A stretch of DNA of 64,000 nucleotides, taken from NCBI GenBank assembly GCA_014904845.1, contig MU119205.1:310001-374000 (forward strand), in the 5' to 3' direction. Made by a program: the position numbers and the translations under genes. This document shows positions 8,171-19,410 of this stretch, piece by piece; within the stretch, counting starts at the first letter, position 1; each line of letters opens with the position of its first letter. The notes under the pieces are model-generated. The model made no database searches. It was not told where the DNA came from and was given only the letters and a program-made list of their open reading frames with translations. The DNA is from Acephala macrosclerotiorum (Eukaryota > Ascomycota > Leotiomycetes > Helotiales > Mollisiaceae).

Positions 8171-8707
8171 AGGGATGATTGAGATTATGTATGAAATAGT
8201 ATCACGAAATCACGGTATGAGCACAGTTGCAATTATGAAAAAGTCACATCACAAGTTTTGCGTCTGAATTGGAGTTTGTTTGATGCGCATATGATTGGAT
8301 TGGATGTGTTGTCTCCCACCAGTACTCCTTACATACAGGCCAAGTTGATCTTGACCACCCAATCACCCATATCATTAACATCACATAGACATCCCAATCA
8401 TCTCATCTCATCCTTCTTCATCACATATCCCTTTCCTCGCATCTCAGCGCATGAAAAAATTAAATCCCAAATCCAGTCAATGTCTGGTCAAACTCCGTCC
8501 CAAATGCGTCTTTATACAGGCCTGAACCGTCTCTGAGCTCTCGGTCTCAAGTTTCTTTTCCTCCAGTAGTAGTCGTTAAGTACGGTATTCATCATGCTCG
8601 CTCAAAAAGATATCGTTATCAAATTGCTCCCCCACATTCCATCCTCCCCCTATAATGCTCATTGGACCAAGCAGAAGAGAAATCAGAACCGCACTTTTCT
8701 TTTCTCT
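8171..8707. other. Convergent 3' flanks of SLD2 and the Fig1-like gene
   Basis: About 540 bases between two stop codons facing each other. A/T- and C/T-rich stretches typical of fungal 3' ends; the open frames here have no protein character. Confidence 0.5.
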
Positions 8708-9656
8708 CTACGCAAACGTCTCGCTCAGAACTCTGATACTTAAAATCATGACTAACAGTCCGATAGTAACGATAATCAGTAAGGCGAAGCCGAACCAGCC
8801 TAGGACCATGGCTGTAGTTCCGACGCCGCTCTTAACACTGCCGTTTCCGAAGTCTTGGGCGATGATGGATGCTGCCACTGAGGCAGTGTGTTGCCATAGG
8901 ACGGATACGAGGACGAATATTGAGGCGATGAAGATGATTGCTAAAGCAATTTGGGAGACAGGCCGTGAGGGAAATGGTTTGACTTCTCGTTCGCTGCCAT
9001 GGGCGTCTTCTTCCTCGTGCCAGCCTGGGAATGTTGCTAGCAGGAGTAGGCAGATGAATGCGAAGATGATAGCGATGATACTAGGACATGATCAGTGATT
9101 GTGATGGGGAGGAGTGAGGATAGCTTACATGAGGTATGGGAAGACGACCATATCCTTGAATTGACTTGCGAGCCAAATCAGATTCAAGGGATCTTGTGTT
9201 AAGGAGATCTCGTTCGATAATGCGGTAGCATTGTTACTGCAGAGCCAGGATCCTCCATCTGGATTAACACAGATGCCAAAGTACCCTACTCGACATGCCA
9301 ACACTGCATCTCCTGCCACGACAGCTATTGCGTTATACGCATTGTAGTCTACTTGCGCTGTCGAGGGTTGTGGTGTGTATTTCGAGTAGTAGATGGAGAT
9401 GAGGAAGATGTCGGGTATGAGGGGAGATGATGACGAACATCCTGCTAATAACAGGGCTGGGAAAAGTCAGTACAATGCAGTCGAGATTTTGGAGGCAGAT
9501 CTTACATAGTAATATGATTGCAATGGCGATCAAGATCATAAGCACATGATGGTATCCGAGGAACGGTATCAACCCTATTCACAATCAGCACCTGTGTTCG
9601 AACAATGGAAGCATTCCGGACATACTCATCCATCCAACCTGAAACCTTTGTGCCAT
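8708..9656 (-). CDS. Fig1-domain plasma-membrane protein (calcium-influx regulator family)
   Basis: Four exons on the minus strand (9656-9626, 9574-9506, 9456-9129, 9080-8708), 266 residues. Exon 1 is only 31 bases (MAQRFQVGWM). The protein has a first membrane helix (VLMILIAIAIILL), an extracellular part with the Fig1/claudin-like signature ACRVGYFGICV followed by GSWLC, and three further membrane helices (AIIFAFICLLLL; ALAIIFIASIFVLV; MVLGWFGFALLIIV). Fig1 proteins help low-affinity calcium entry during mating and polarised growth, and act at sites of membrane fusion. The GxFGxC...W-C motif and four-helix layout are both present, and the length fits the family (about 250-290). The three introns are 48-51 bases. 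Confidence 0.8.
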
Positions 9657-10489
9657 TTTGCCTCCTCTAATGAAGCACCTCTATTCTTGTCAAGTCTGCT
9701 ACTCCAGTCGTCCTTCGCGGAGCGACGTCGGAGTCGCAGATGTGGAATGCTCGGCAAAGCTGAAGCTTGTTGAAGATGTCTCGGTCTGATCGAGGAATGT
9801 AGATGGCAAAAGTTTAGGATGTGTTCTCGACTCGTATAAATTGACCGTTCGTCGAGTCTTAAATTTGTAGAATGACTGTTCTTCGTGGTTAGAGATGGGT
9901 TAGAATCTCGAGGAAGCGCAAAATGGAAAAATGGGGAGGATTGATGCAGTAGCTTGTAGTTTGTAGTTCCCAGCTCACAAGAAATTCGTTCCCTCTAGTA
10001 TGTATTGCGATTTAATCGTGTGGCTGGCAAGCGCTGGCACGTCTGGAAAAGTGGTTTCCTCGAAAATGGGAGGTCGGGGCGCGAGTAAACAATGTTCCTA
10101 GTTGGGATGGCAACCAATTTAGCTCCCGCCATGCAGCCACCGAAAGCTTAGCAGCGTCGAAACACGAGTCCACGAGTCTGCCGAGCCACCCGCCGTCATT
10201 CTGAACCCTTGGGAACGATGATGCGGTTGACATCATCCCGTATCGTGCATAGTTTGCACAAGTCATGAATGACCATTGCATTTGAACCAACTTCATACCG
10301 CACACCTAGTTTTCTTCCTAATGCCCGGTGTGTTCGCAGCACTTCAAAACCGACCTGTGGACTAGGCAACCCTGAGTCAGCGAGGTTGGGAGCTGACAGC
10401 GGGGCATGGATTGTCTTTGTGGGAGTTGTCTCTCCTGTCTATCGAAGGCAGCATTACTTCAACTATATCACGAACTCTATCCCGACACA
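9657..10489. other. Shared upstream region between the Fig1-like gene and the 2EXR gene
   Basis: About 830 bases between divergent starts. It should hold both promoters. No convincing gene was found; the 97-residue minus-strand frame at 10012-10305 is not protein-like. Confidence 0.4.
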
Positions 10490-11476
10490 ATGTCTGAGAA
10501 AGAGACGCCCTGTGCAGTCTTCACACTGTTCAATAAGCTCCCACCAGAAGTCCGGTGTCAGATATGGCAATTATCTGTGCCCGAGCCTCGAATTGTGCCC
10601 ATCCGATACGATGTGGATACAACTTCCTACAAGCCTCGGACTCGACCACCAGCGATTCTTCAAACCAATCGAGAGTCGCGCCATGAAGCTCTGAAGGTCT
10701 ATCATGAGTTGAGGCTAGGTCTATCCACCAATGTAGGCTGCTACATAGATCCAGTCAGAGATTCCATTTACCTCCGGACCAATCTCAACCGTGCCAGCAA
10801 TCGAATCGATGATTCGACGGACATCGAGCCCTGGCAAAGAGGCCGTTTGATCACAATGCCTCTTCCTTCTACAGAGACCTCCCCCACGTCAACACAAAAC
10901 ACACAAACAGATCAAGCAGCAACTTCTGATCCATCCGATGTTGAAGTCCTCAATTCGACAGCACTAAATCCCGACATGCTTCGTTCACGACGTCACTCCA
11001 AAATCATCCTCAACGACCTTATATATAGCCCGGATGCAGAGGCGATATTCAGAAGTTTCAACGTCAATTATGGAACTTGGGATCTGATGAGACGTTACTA
11101 CCGGCACAGGAGACACAAGTTTCCCGTCTCCCTAAAAGAACTATGTCTGGTCTACGAATCTGGGACCGCACCATTGAAGAGTGACTTCGAGATGCGAGAG
11201 ATTGGACCACAGGAATTCATCGCGGAAGGAGATCCTTCTCGTCCTGCAGACTATGAAGCGAAGCGAGTGGCTTATAGAATGGTATGCAGCCTAAAGGCGA
11301 GCAACTCGTTTGTAAATTCCAGGGATAGGAAGCAAGGACGCCCAGTTGCTCTTACTTACCAAATTTGCGCCAAATCCGTTGATACAGGAGAACCACCAAA
11401 AGTTGCAGAGATTGCAGAGACATCTAGCGGGACGGGATGGTTGGCACATTGTGGAGCCGAGGTTCCTCCAATCTAG
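10490..11476 (+). CDS. 2EXR-domain protein of unknown function
   Basis: Start chosen at ATG 10490 (MSEKETPCAVFTLFNKLP), because the 2EXR domain begins a few residues later; the frame is open upstream to an ATG at 10406, but that adds a Cys-rich 28-residue leader not typical of the family. The product is 328 residues. The 2EXR core is clear: FTLFNKLPPEVRCQIWQLSV, then PRIVPI and, after a spacer, PPAILQTNRESRHEALKVY. This domain is abundant in Pezizomycotina and has no assigned biochemical role. A second half (KFPVSLKELCLVYE) follows the usual layout. The extreme C-terminus may include misread intron sequence, since the last ~30 residues do not look conserved. Confidence 0.7.
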   Translation: MSEKETPCAVFTLFNKLPPEVRCQIWQLSVPEPRIVPIRYDVDTTSYKPRTRPPAILQTNRESRHEALKVYHELRLGLSTNVGCYIDPVRDSIYLRTNLNRASNRIDDSTDIEPWQRGRLITMPLPSTETSPTSTQNTQTDQAATSDPSDVEVLNSTALNPDMLRSRRHSKIILNDLIYSPDAEAIFRSFNVNYGTWDLMRRYYRHRRHKFPVSLKELCLVYESGTAPLKSDFEMREIGPQEFIAEGDPSRPADYEAKRVAYRMVCSLKASNSFVNSRDRKQGRPVALTYQICAKSVDTGEPPKVAEIAETSSGTGWLAHCGAEVPPI

Positions 11477-11911
11477 TGGATATGAAAAGGTTTGGTTGAT
11501 GGCAGTACTTACCAACATATTCGATGACCCAAATAGCACAAGATTTGAGCATTGAAAAGTAATCTACAGTGTTATTGAGAGATGCGACGTTGTTTCAAAG
11601 CTAGTAGTTTCATTCTTCAAGACTGCTTGCATCAATATGTTTGAGTGGCCATTTCGAGGTGAACAGCCTTCGAGATGCAGAGTAGGGAGTTTAGAACAGA
11701 GCATTCAACTCTTTGTAGTAGAATTTGAGGTACCGGAAGGCTATTTTATGGATTAGTGTCCGGCCAACTCTCTTGTAATATAGTGTAGTCCAAAGATGCG
11801 GTTCTACCCCCGTAGTTCGTTTGGAACTACACCTAAATTCCTAACACCACCACCGCCAAAAAAGTTTCTACAACTCTCTTCTCCCCTCAATAATTCACAA
11901 CCGCTTCCAAG
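11477..11911. other. Intergenic, nothing recognised
   Basis: 3' flank of the 2EXR gene and upstream flank of the degraded frame that follows. No protein-like open frame. Confidence 0.4.
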
Positions 11912-12267
11912 ATGGATTCGGCGCAGAGGTCTTCCCGCCGTCGCGCGACAGAAGAAGAAAGTTCACGGCACCTGCTTCGACTGGTGACGACGGGCTATGC
12001 TCTATCGAGGAATACCTCGCCAGCAAAGACGATTTTCGAGCGACCGCGAAGGGATTTCTGCCAGTCTCAACTTCTTACAGACGTGGCCTTGCGAATTGAA
12101 GCTTCCGAGAGGTTGTAGCTCAACTTCAGCCGCAGTGCGAGGTAATATTGAGGAAGCATGGAATCACTTTCTCGTCGATGGCTGCAAAGTTGGTTTGGTT
12201 AATAGCATATGAGTCCGAAGCCGTGGATGTTCTCCTGGTCACGACCTCAGACAGAGATATGTCAAAA
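11912..12267 (+). pseudogene. Degraded or fragmentary unknown gene with frame breaks
   Basis: A protein-like reading crosses a frame change and one in-frame stop. It reads GDDGLCSIEEYLASKDDF, then FLPVSTSYRRGLAN, a TGA at 12097-12099, and then SFREVVAQLQPQCEVIL and further to VDVLLVTTSDRDMSK, where a GTGAGT donor follows at 12268. The text before the stop is only reached from MDSAQRSSRRR (ATG 11912) by changing frame near 11955. The TGA could come from CGA by one C-to-T change. I do not recognise the family; the SIEEYLxSKDDFxATA..FLPVSxSYRRGLAN pattern looks conserved. Downstream pieces to about 12530 may be further exons. Alternatively it is a real gene whose exon structure I have misread. 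Confidence 0.35.
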
Positions 12268-12768
12268 GTGAGTGTCCTTATTACTGTTTTACCTTTCGCC
12301 CTCGGGCCGTAGCTAAACGGTGATCGCAAAGCTCAACATCACGGATCTGAGAATGTCTGTCCATTTTACATACTTTCTAACCTCTAGAAAGTAATATCTG
12401 GGTATCGGGCAATGGGGAGATATGTCAGATCCTCTCAAACATTGCTCAAGGGGCCTAAAGAGCTATTGGTTGACCAAATTAGAAAGATTGGTCTCACCCG
12501 AGCCTGCTGGCGGTTCAGCTCCTGTTTCTTTCTTGAAGGCCTAGGAAGTGTAGGACAATCAAATGCTCTATGTAGCTTGTTTTACACAATGGGGGGAGAT
12601 TCTGCATCATAGCTTTGCTCTGCGAAAGTAATCATAGCTGGGGTGAATATATGAGGGCTTTCAAGCTCAAGCCAAAGTTCACATCTTCTTCACCATCATC
12701 TATGCTCTCAACTCTCAACGTGAGTGACCAGAAAGTCCCTTTCCATTCCAAACTCCCAATTCCTGACA
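12268..12768. other. Possible remnant exons and 3' flank of the HNH-like gene
   Basis: Contains a plausible intron (12268 to about 12330) of the degraded gene to the left and short open stretches, none conclusive. Confidence 0.3.
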
Positions 12769-13713
12769 TTACTTAGCCTTCCACCTCACGTTCCCAACCC
12801 ACTTGGCAAAAGCTCTAACATCCTCCCTCTCCAACAATCTATCGACGGTGTACCAGTCTTTCGCCAGCTCCTCATTGCTTGCAATTCTATGGACGAAGCT
12901 ATGGCATGCCCTAGATCCCAACTTAGTCTGTAGAATATTTCACATCCTTCGAAGAGCAAGTACACATTGTCCCAGATCAGAACGACGATCGAAGCAGCGC
13001 TTTTGTCCATATCAGGAAGTAGGGAAGAGGAGTGAAAAGGATGCACTTACCTACAAAGCCAAGCAACATTCTCAAACTGATCCTCAGTATGCCATCCCCT
13101 CTTCAAAACCTTCGCATGCACCCCCCTCGGGATTAAGTGGTGGTACGTCAACGGAATCCAACTCCTATCACATATCTCGCATTCCGTCGCCAGTTGCCTC
13201 GTCAAACAAGCTGGCGGTGGAGCTGTAAGTACCGTCGATATGTATGCAGTAACAATCGGGTTCAAGAACTCAAAGGTATCTTTGTCTTGAAGGAGAGAAT
13301 AGGTGGTCAGAGTGTCGGTTATGCTGACAGGAAGAGGATCTAGGATTTTGTGGAGAGTCGAGGGGGATGGTGGGTCGATGTAGGTAGTCTGTAACGAGGG
13401 ACTGTTGAGCCAAGTTGAGTAGGTGATGGCGCGGAGGTCGGTGGGAAGGTTCGTGAAGATTTCCTGAGCGAGGTACTGTTCTATTTTAGAAAATGTCTAT
13501 ATAATAGGAGAGGCAATGCACGTCGATGAACTCAGCTAGCTCCTCAGCATCATTGGGCTCCTCGACAGTCACGGGTTTGATTGCCATCTTTCGCCGGCTA
13601 CTAGCTCTGGATTTTCGAGTCTTTTTCTCAGGCTTCCCTGAGGACCTCTCAATCAAAGGAGTAGACAAACATTCTCTGAAGAGCTGGAAATTGGCACTCT
13701 CGGATTCGCCCAT
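12769..13713 (-). CDS. HNH-nuclease-like zinc-binding protein
   Basis: Three exons (13713-13522, 13475-13051, 12910-12769), 252 residues, introns of 46 and 140 bases. The N-terminal third is basic and Ser/Lys-rich (KPEKKTRKSRASSRRKM). A helical middle (LAQEIFTNLPTDLRAITY) precedes an HNH-type core: CEICDRSWIPLTYHHLIPR, a GVHAKVLKRGWH stretch, then WLCRACHSFVHRIAS across the second splice. Two CxxC pairs with a histidine pair between them are the usual metal-binding and catalytic pattern of HNH/ββα-Me nucleases. This exact arrangement is widespread in filamentous ascomycetes; a cellular role has not been assigned to my knowledge. The reconstruction of WLCR/ACH across the 140-base intron is strongly supported by the motif. 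Confidence 0.75.
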
Positions 13714-13928
13714 CTTGAAAGATAATTGAAATATTGAGAAACGGAATTGCCACCGATTTTCTCGAGAAATATATCTCTCGGACCGAGCCGAGCTGGAACA
13801 TTCTTCACCCCGCATGCGTCATAACAACCCCGCTATTGTACTGTACGTCTGCAGAAGGCAACAACCTGCATCAGCCTGCCTCCTTGTTGGCTATCATTCT
13901 ATTTTTGGATAAGGCTTAATTTTTCAGG

Positions 13929-15105
13929 ATGGCTTCGAAGAATAACATCGTGATCGCGTTTGATCTGTATGGTACTTTGCTCTCGACGGATAGTATTGCG
14001 AAGGAGCTCGCTATTCACTTTGGAAATGAGAAAGCGGGGTTGATTGCTGCGTTATGGCGAAGGTTTGTTCTTGTTCTGGTGTGGATTTGATGAAGAGATG
14101 ATGCTAATGGGTACAGGTATCAACTCGAGTAAGTGTTCGAGTTGTTTGAAGATAATTGCAGATTAGAATGTAAAACCGAGGCTGGGACATTACCCTCGGG
14201 CTCATTGTCTGGAAAGAGGACAGCTTCATGTTTGTGATTGTCTGTTACAAAATCGGAACATATAATAATTTTCTTGTCCAAATTCAATTCTGAACATGAC
14301 GAGAAATGGATTGTTCACGCTGTGCAGAAAAATCCTCCAAATGCTCATCGACATACCATTGACCTTGGGCTTCGTCTCCTTTTGGGAAATTGTACTGACA
14401 TCTACTCAGATACACTTGGAGAATGAACAGCATGGGTTTGTCCTCTCTCCAGCTCCCCCTTCCTTCGCACTTACCTCCGCACCAGGACTCTACAAACCCT
14501 TCTCAGAAATAACCCGTACCTCCCTCCAACACGCCTTAGCCGAACACTCAGTCACTCTCTCCTCCACCGACATCGCCGGACTCATGAAAGCCTACGACTC
14601 CCTCTCCACCTTCCCCGACGTCGAACCCGCTTTAAAAGCTATTTCTAAAGATGCCTCTATCAACGCTTATGTCTTTTCGAATGGAACAGACGCCATGGTC
14701 TCCTCCTCCGTCCAGCAACCGCCCTCACTCTCACCCCACGCTTCAGTTTTCAAATCCCTAATTACCGTCCAATCCGTCCAGCTCTTCAAACCGCATCCAG
14801 AAGTCTATTATTATCTAGCAGAGAAGGTTGGTAAAGGAAAAGATGATATGGGGAGTATTTGGTTGGTGAGTGGGAATCCGTTTGATGTTGTTGGTGCAAG
14901 AGCTGTGGGGATGCAAGCCGCTTGGGTGGATAGGGCGGGAAATGGGTGGAGTGATAGGTTAGGGGAGTTGGCTAGTGGAGGACCGACGGTGGTGTGTGGT
15001 GGGGTTGAGGATGCTGTGGTGAAGATTAAGGAGTGGGTGGAGAAGAATGGAGGGAAGAGTGGTGCTGGGTTCAATAGGGAGGAGGCGGCGATGGGACCGG
15101 GGTAG
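13929..15105 (+). CDS. Haloacid dehalogenase type II / HAD-superfamily hydrolase
   Basis: Four exons: 13929-14062, 14117-14128, 14410-14435 and 14486-15105; 263 residues. Exons 2 and 3 are micro-exons of 12 and 26 bases, placed because they restore the family motif WRRYQLEYTWRMNSMGLY. HAD motif I is FDLYGTLLS with the nucleophile Asp at about residue 12, motif II is VFSNGTD, the motif III Lys is in FKPHPEVYYY, and the acidic motif IV is in WLVSGNPFDVVGARA. Type II haloacid dehalogenases hydrolyse 2-haloacids to 2-hydroxyacids, but many fungal members have unknown substrates. No targeting signal is visible. The third intron is long for this locus (281 bases) and contains open frames that an automatic caller could mistake for exons. 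Confidence 0.82.
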
Positions 15106-15335
15106 ACGTGAGGTCTCGAATTTTGCAGACAGATCTAAGCTCGTATTGAAACAAGACATTATAGTACGTTGAAGTGTGATTTTATTTCACTGTTGAAAAC
15201 TTGACCAACAACCCGCCCATCTACGCCGTGGTATCTAGATGGCTGGTTGAAATAGCCAAAGAAGACCCAACCCATACTTGCAGATGCTTTTGTTGAATAA
15301 CGCCTAGACACCAAGAACCATCACTTATCAAAAAT

Positions 15336-16996
15336 CTACTCCATTCTCCAGCCCTCAACTGGAAGAGGGAAGCTACCAGCCCAAGCGGCAATCTCCTTTT
15401 TCATGTCGTTGATCTTTTCAACCTTACCACCAGCAACCTGAGCCTTGAAGTCCTTGAGCTTGTTATCTGGCTTAGGAAGAGCACCTTGGACCTCCTTGCA
15501 GATCTTGATGCATTGGTCGATGTAGCTGGCGACTCTCTTAAAGTCCTCCTCGCCGAAACCACGGCTGGTCATGGCTGGAGTGCCGATACGGATGCCGCAT
15601 GGGGTGAGAGCGGACTTGTCACCTGGGATGGAGTTCTTATTGCAAGCGATGTTGACTTGCTCCAAGACAGCCTCGACACGGGCACCATCAAGCGATTGTG
15701 GGCGGAGGTCGAGAAGGACCATATGCGAGTCAGTTCCATCAGCAACAAGCTTGTAGCCAAGCTTCTTGAACTCCACCTCGAGGGCTTTGGCGTTCTTAAT
15801 GACTTGCTCCTGGTATTGCTTGAATTCGGGAGTAGTAGCTTGCTTCAATGCAACAGCGAGAGCAGTGATAGTGTGGTTGTGGGGTCCACCTTGGTGACCT
15901 GGGAAGACAGAGAAGTTGATAGGACCCTCGAGATCATAAAGTGTTTCCTTGCCAGTCTTAGCATCAGTCTTGCGGACGCCCTTGCGGAAGAAGATCATGG
16001 CACCACGAGGACCACGGAGAGACTTGTGGGTAGTGGTGGTGACGATATCGGCATGCTCGAAGGGGCTTGGAATGACACCGGCAGCGATGAGACCAGAGAT
16101 GTGGGCCATATCGACAACAAGGTATGCACCGACAAGGTCAGCAATTTGGCGCATGCGAGCGTAGTCGATTAATCGGCAATAGGCGGAGGTTCCAGCAACA
16201 AGAACCTTAGGTCTGTACATGAGAGCATTCTCCTCAAGCTTGTCATAATCGATGATGCCAGTCTCGAGGTTGACACGGTATGGGAAGGTTTCGAAGTATG
16301 TCGAGACCGCGGAGATCCTACCAAACAAATTAACATGCAGGTTTTGCATATGCCAAGAAATGAGTTGACTCACTTTCTCTGAGGAGTCTGGTAGCCGTGG
16401 CTCAAATGGCCACCGTGAGGCAAGTCAAGGCCCATCAATCTGTCATGAGGTCTCATGATGGCTTGATAGACCTGCAAATTGGCAGGGCTACCACTCAAGC
16501 ATTGAACATTGACGCCCCATTTGTCTGAGTCGAGATGGAAGGCCTTCAAGGCACGAGCCTGGCAGGTCAACTCAATTGAGTCGATGTGCTGGTTTCCACC
16601 GTAGTATCTTGCACCTGGGTAACCCTCAGAGTATTTGTTTGACATGGGCGATCCCAACGCATCGAAGACAGCGCGGGAAGTAACATTTTCGGAGGCAATG
16701 AGGATAATCGATTCCCGTTGGCGTTGGATCTCGAGTTTCTAGAACAATGTTAGTAGGTACTCATGCATTATTCAAGTAAGATATGCTTACCATAATCTCA
16801 GCAATCTCTGGGTCGGTCTCCAACAAGGACTTCTCCAAAAGCTGCATCGGTCGGTGAGTCAGTAGCTATCCAAAAGGCGGGGTGTGAAACTGGAGATTCT
16901 AATGACCCACGAATTCCGGTAGATTCTGATGGGATAACTTACGTCCTTGTGTGACTCGGACAGAGCATAGGTCTTCTTCTCGCCGTTGGCTGCCAT
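15336..16996 (-). CDS. Serine hydroxymethyltransferase, cytosolic
   Basis: Four exons (16996-16943, 16841-16791, 16738-16374, 16317-15336), 483 residues. It converts serine and tetrahydrofolate to glycine and 5,10-methylene-tetrahydrofolate with pyridoxal phosphate, feeding one-carbon metabolism. The PLP lysine is about K255 in [13 protein letters not shown]; other signatures are [36 protein letters not shown] and [12 protein letters not shown]. The N-terminus ([18 protein letters not shown]) has no mitochondrial presequence, so this should be the cytosolic isoenzyme (yeast SHM2 type). Length and motifs are complete. A mitochondrial paralogue is expected elsewhere in the genome. The 3' end lies 230 bases from the convergent HAD gene. 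Confidence 0.95.
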
Positions 16997-17469
16997 GACT
17001 GCGAATTTATTGAGGGGTTCGAAAATATTGTAATTGAAAAGAATTGTTAGAACGAGATGAAAGATTGGAAGCTCGTAAGACCATAAAATTTCTTAGTGCC
17101 CCTCCTTCTCGCTTCGACAGGGATAAGGCGCCGGGGTCGGCGCTAGTTTCTCCGATGTCGATCCGGGGAGAACGGCCGCATGTGACTTGGGAAGCTCTCC
17201 CTTTGCTGACATGCATCGCCGGCCTTTATACAGAAAGAAGCACTTCTGTTAACGTTTCTGTATTTTAATTGAATTTAGCTCTCGCTCCTTAACCAAAAAA
17301 GCCACGTTCCAAAGTACCAAAAGGCCAGGGACATTCATCATGACATGAATCTATATTTAATAACTGAAAAATCAAGTCTAATGCCCTTCAACTTCTATCA
17401 AGTCCTCCTCTTAAGAGGGAATTCCTTCACAGAATCCCTACCTTCGGTCCCTAGGTTCTATTCCCAGAT
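16997..17469. other. Upstream region of the SHMT gene and 3' flank of the 4CL-like gene
   Basis: About 470 bases containing the SHMT promoter (both neighbours are on the minus strand). No open frame with protein character. Confidence 0.5.
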
Positions 17470-19410
17470 CTACAACCGAGCCTTGTTCTCCTTCCTCGCC
17501 ATCTCTCTCAAATCTTTCCTCAAAATTTTCCCTGATGGACTCTTCGGAATAGCTTCCATGAACACCACTCCTCCTCTTAGCTGCTTATAATCTGCCATAT
17601 TCTGCTTCACGAAATCCTTTATCTCCTGCTCCGTTATGTCTCCAGCCGTCACGACATAGGCTCTCGGTGCTTCTGTACCTGGCAACTCTACGCCTATCAC
17701 TGCGGCGTCTAAGACTTTGGGGTGTGTGATCAGAAGAGCTTCGAGTTCTGCGGGCGCGACTTGCAGGCCTTTGTATTTGATCAATTCCTATTTCCGTTGT
17801 CAGCTATCATGTTCTGTTCTTTCAGCTTGAGCAAGAGGTCCTAACCTTCTTTCGATCAACAATGTATGGTAGTCCATTCTTCCAGATTGCAACGTCTCCA
17901 GTGCAGAACCAGCCATCTACAAATGAATCTCGCGTTGCTTGAGCGTTACCATAGTATCCTTTTGTAACAACCGGACCTTTCACGAGGATTTCACCTGGTT
18001 TTCCTTCAGGAACATCCTTTCCGTTGTCATCAACTAGGCTGTGGTAGAATTCATCAGCGTGTGAAGCTCAAATATTTTAAACGATACAGGCAGCTTCGGC
18101 CCTTGATGCCGCGGAAAGGAAGTAAAGAAGAGATCTTGACTCACCGTACACTCATATTCGGCAACAATTTGCTCACACTCCCCGTATCATCCTTCTCTCC
18201 CCAAGGCATCGCAGTCACAGATCCCGTCGTCTCGCTCAACCCCCAAGTTTGCGCAATGAAGGTCTTCCCTTTTCCAAGTTTCCTACTAGCTGCAACCTGC
18301 AACTCCTTCCCCAGTGGTGCGGCACCACTAATCGCCACCTCCAAAGCATCGAACTGATCTGTCACAACTGCCATCTTCGCGATCAGCAAATATATCGGAG
18401 GAACTGTGAAAAAGATCGTGATGCGGAATTTCTTATTATATTCGAGAAACTTTGCAAAATCGAATTTGGCCATCCAGTACGTGGGACCGCCCATATAGAA
18501 TGGGTTGATGAAGTAACCTTGTACGCCGGCGATGTGGGAGGCGGGGAGATGGGCGAGGGTGCGGTATTCGAATCTGGGTTCGCCGCGAGAGATTCGGGCG
18601 GCGATTTCTTCGCGAAACATAGTGGAGGGGATGTAGCATTCTGATACGATGTTCGTGTGGGACAAGATGACCCCTAAGTTCATGTCAGCAATTCTTTCAT
18701 ATGGAGAATTTCTCAAGCTTACGAACCTTTAGGAACGCCGGTTGTGCCAGACGAGTACAAAAGGCAAATCAAGCTATTGTCCAACTTCTCTTGATCTGTG
18801 ATCCTTTCCCAGTCCAGTTTCCCCTCAGAAGGCAAGCATTTAAGACCGCCCTCAAGAGACACCATGCTCCATTCCGGACTCGACTTAATCACCAAAACCC
18901 TACTGAGAGGAACTCCACACTCCCTCGCCGCCTTGACAGCAACATCCCTCGCATCCTCACTACAAAAAATCAGATTACTATTCCCCTGCTTCACCTGTCT
19001 CGACAACTCCGAAGCAGCGAAACTAGCGCTAGCAGCCGAGTAAACACCTCCCGCTGCAATCACACCATAAAATAGCATGGGAAGAAGTGGTTGACCCGAA
19101 GAGATACAGACAACGACATCTCTCCCTGGTCCATCTTTACCGATGCCGAAGTTATGACGGAGACTGTAGGCTATGGATTTTGTGAGTTCTCGTGCCTGCG
19201 ATTTGGTGATGCTGTTGGAGGGGTTGGCTGCTTCGACGTGAATTATTGCTTCTTCTTTTGCGTTGCATTCAGGGTTTTCTATTCTTGTTAGAGAAAACTG
19301 GGATTAAAAATGGGTTTGGGGATGGGTTTGGGGATGAGATACTAACCGAATAGAAATGAAAGCAAGTCTAAAGCAGGAAAATTGTAGGATTTGGGAGATG
19401 AATAAATCAT
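17470..19410 (-). CDS. 4-coumarate-CoA-ligase-like acyl/aryl-CoA synthetase, peroxisomal
   Basis: Five exons (19410-19347, 19278-18727, 18673-18145, 18038-17846, 17787-17470), 551 residues. ANL-superfamily signatures are in order: [13 protein letters not shown] (P-loop-like, split by an intron before the final Gly), [34 protein letters not shown] hinge and [13 protein letters not shown] with the catalytic Lys. The protein ends in ARL, a peroxisomal PTS1-type tripeptide. Such enzymes activate medium/long-chain, aromatic or jasmonate-like acids by adenylation and then CoA thioesterification, usually for peroxisomal beta-oxidation or secondary metabolism. The substrate cannot be read from the sequence. 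The first exon is short ([17 protein letters not shown]), typical of fungal 4CL-like proteins. No biosynthetic cluster is evident nearby. Confidence 0.88.

Noticed and set aside
14238..14426. Open frames inside the long third intron of the dehalogenase-like gene
   Set aside because: Using them would destroy the YTWRMNSMG motif that the 26-base exon restores.
15486..16172. 228-codon plus-strand open frame
   Set aside because: Antisense to exon 4 of serine hydroxymethyltransferase; no independent protein features.
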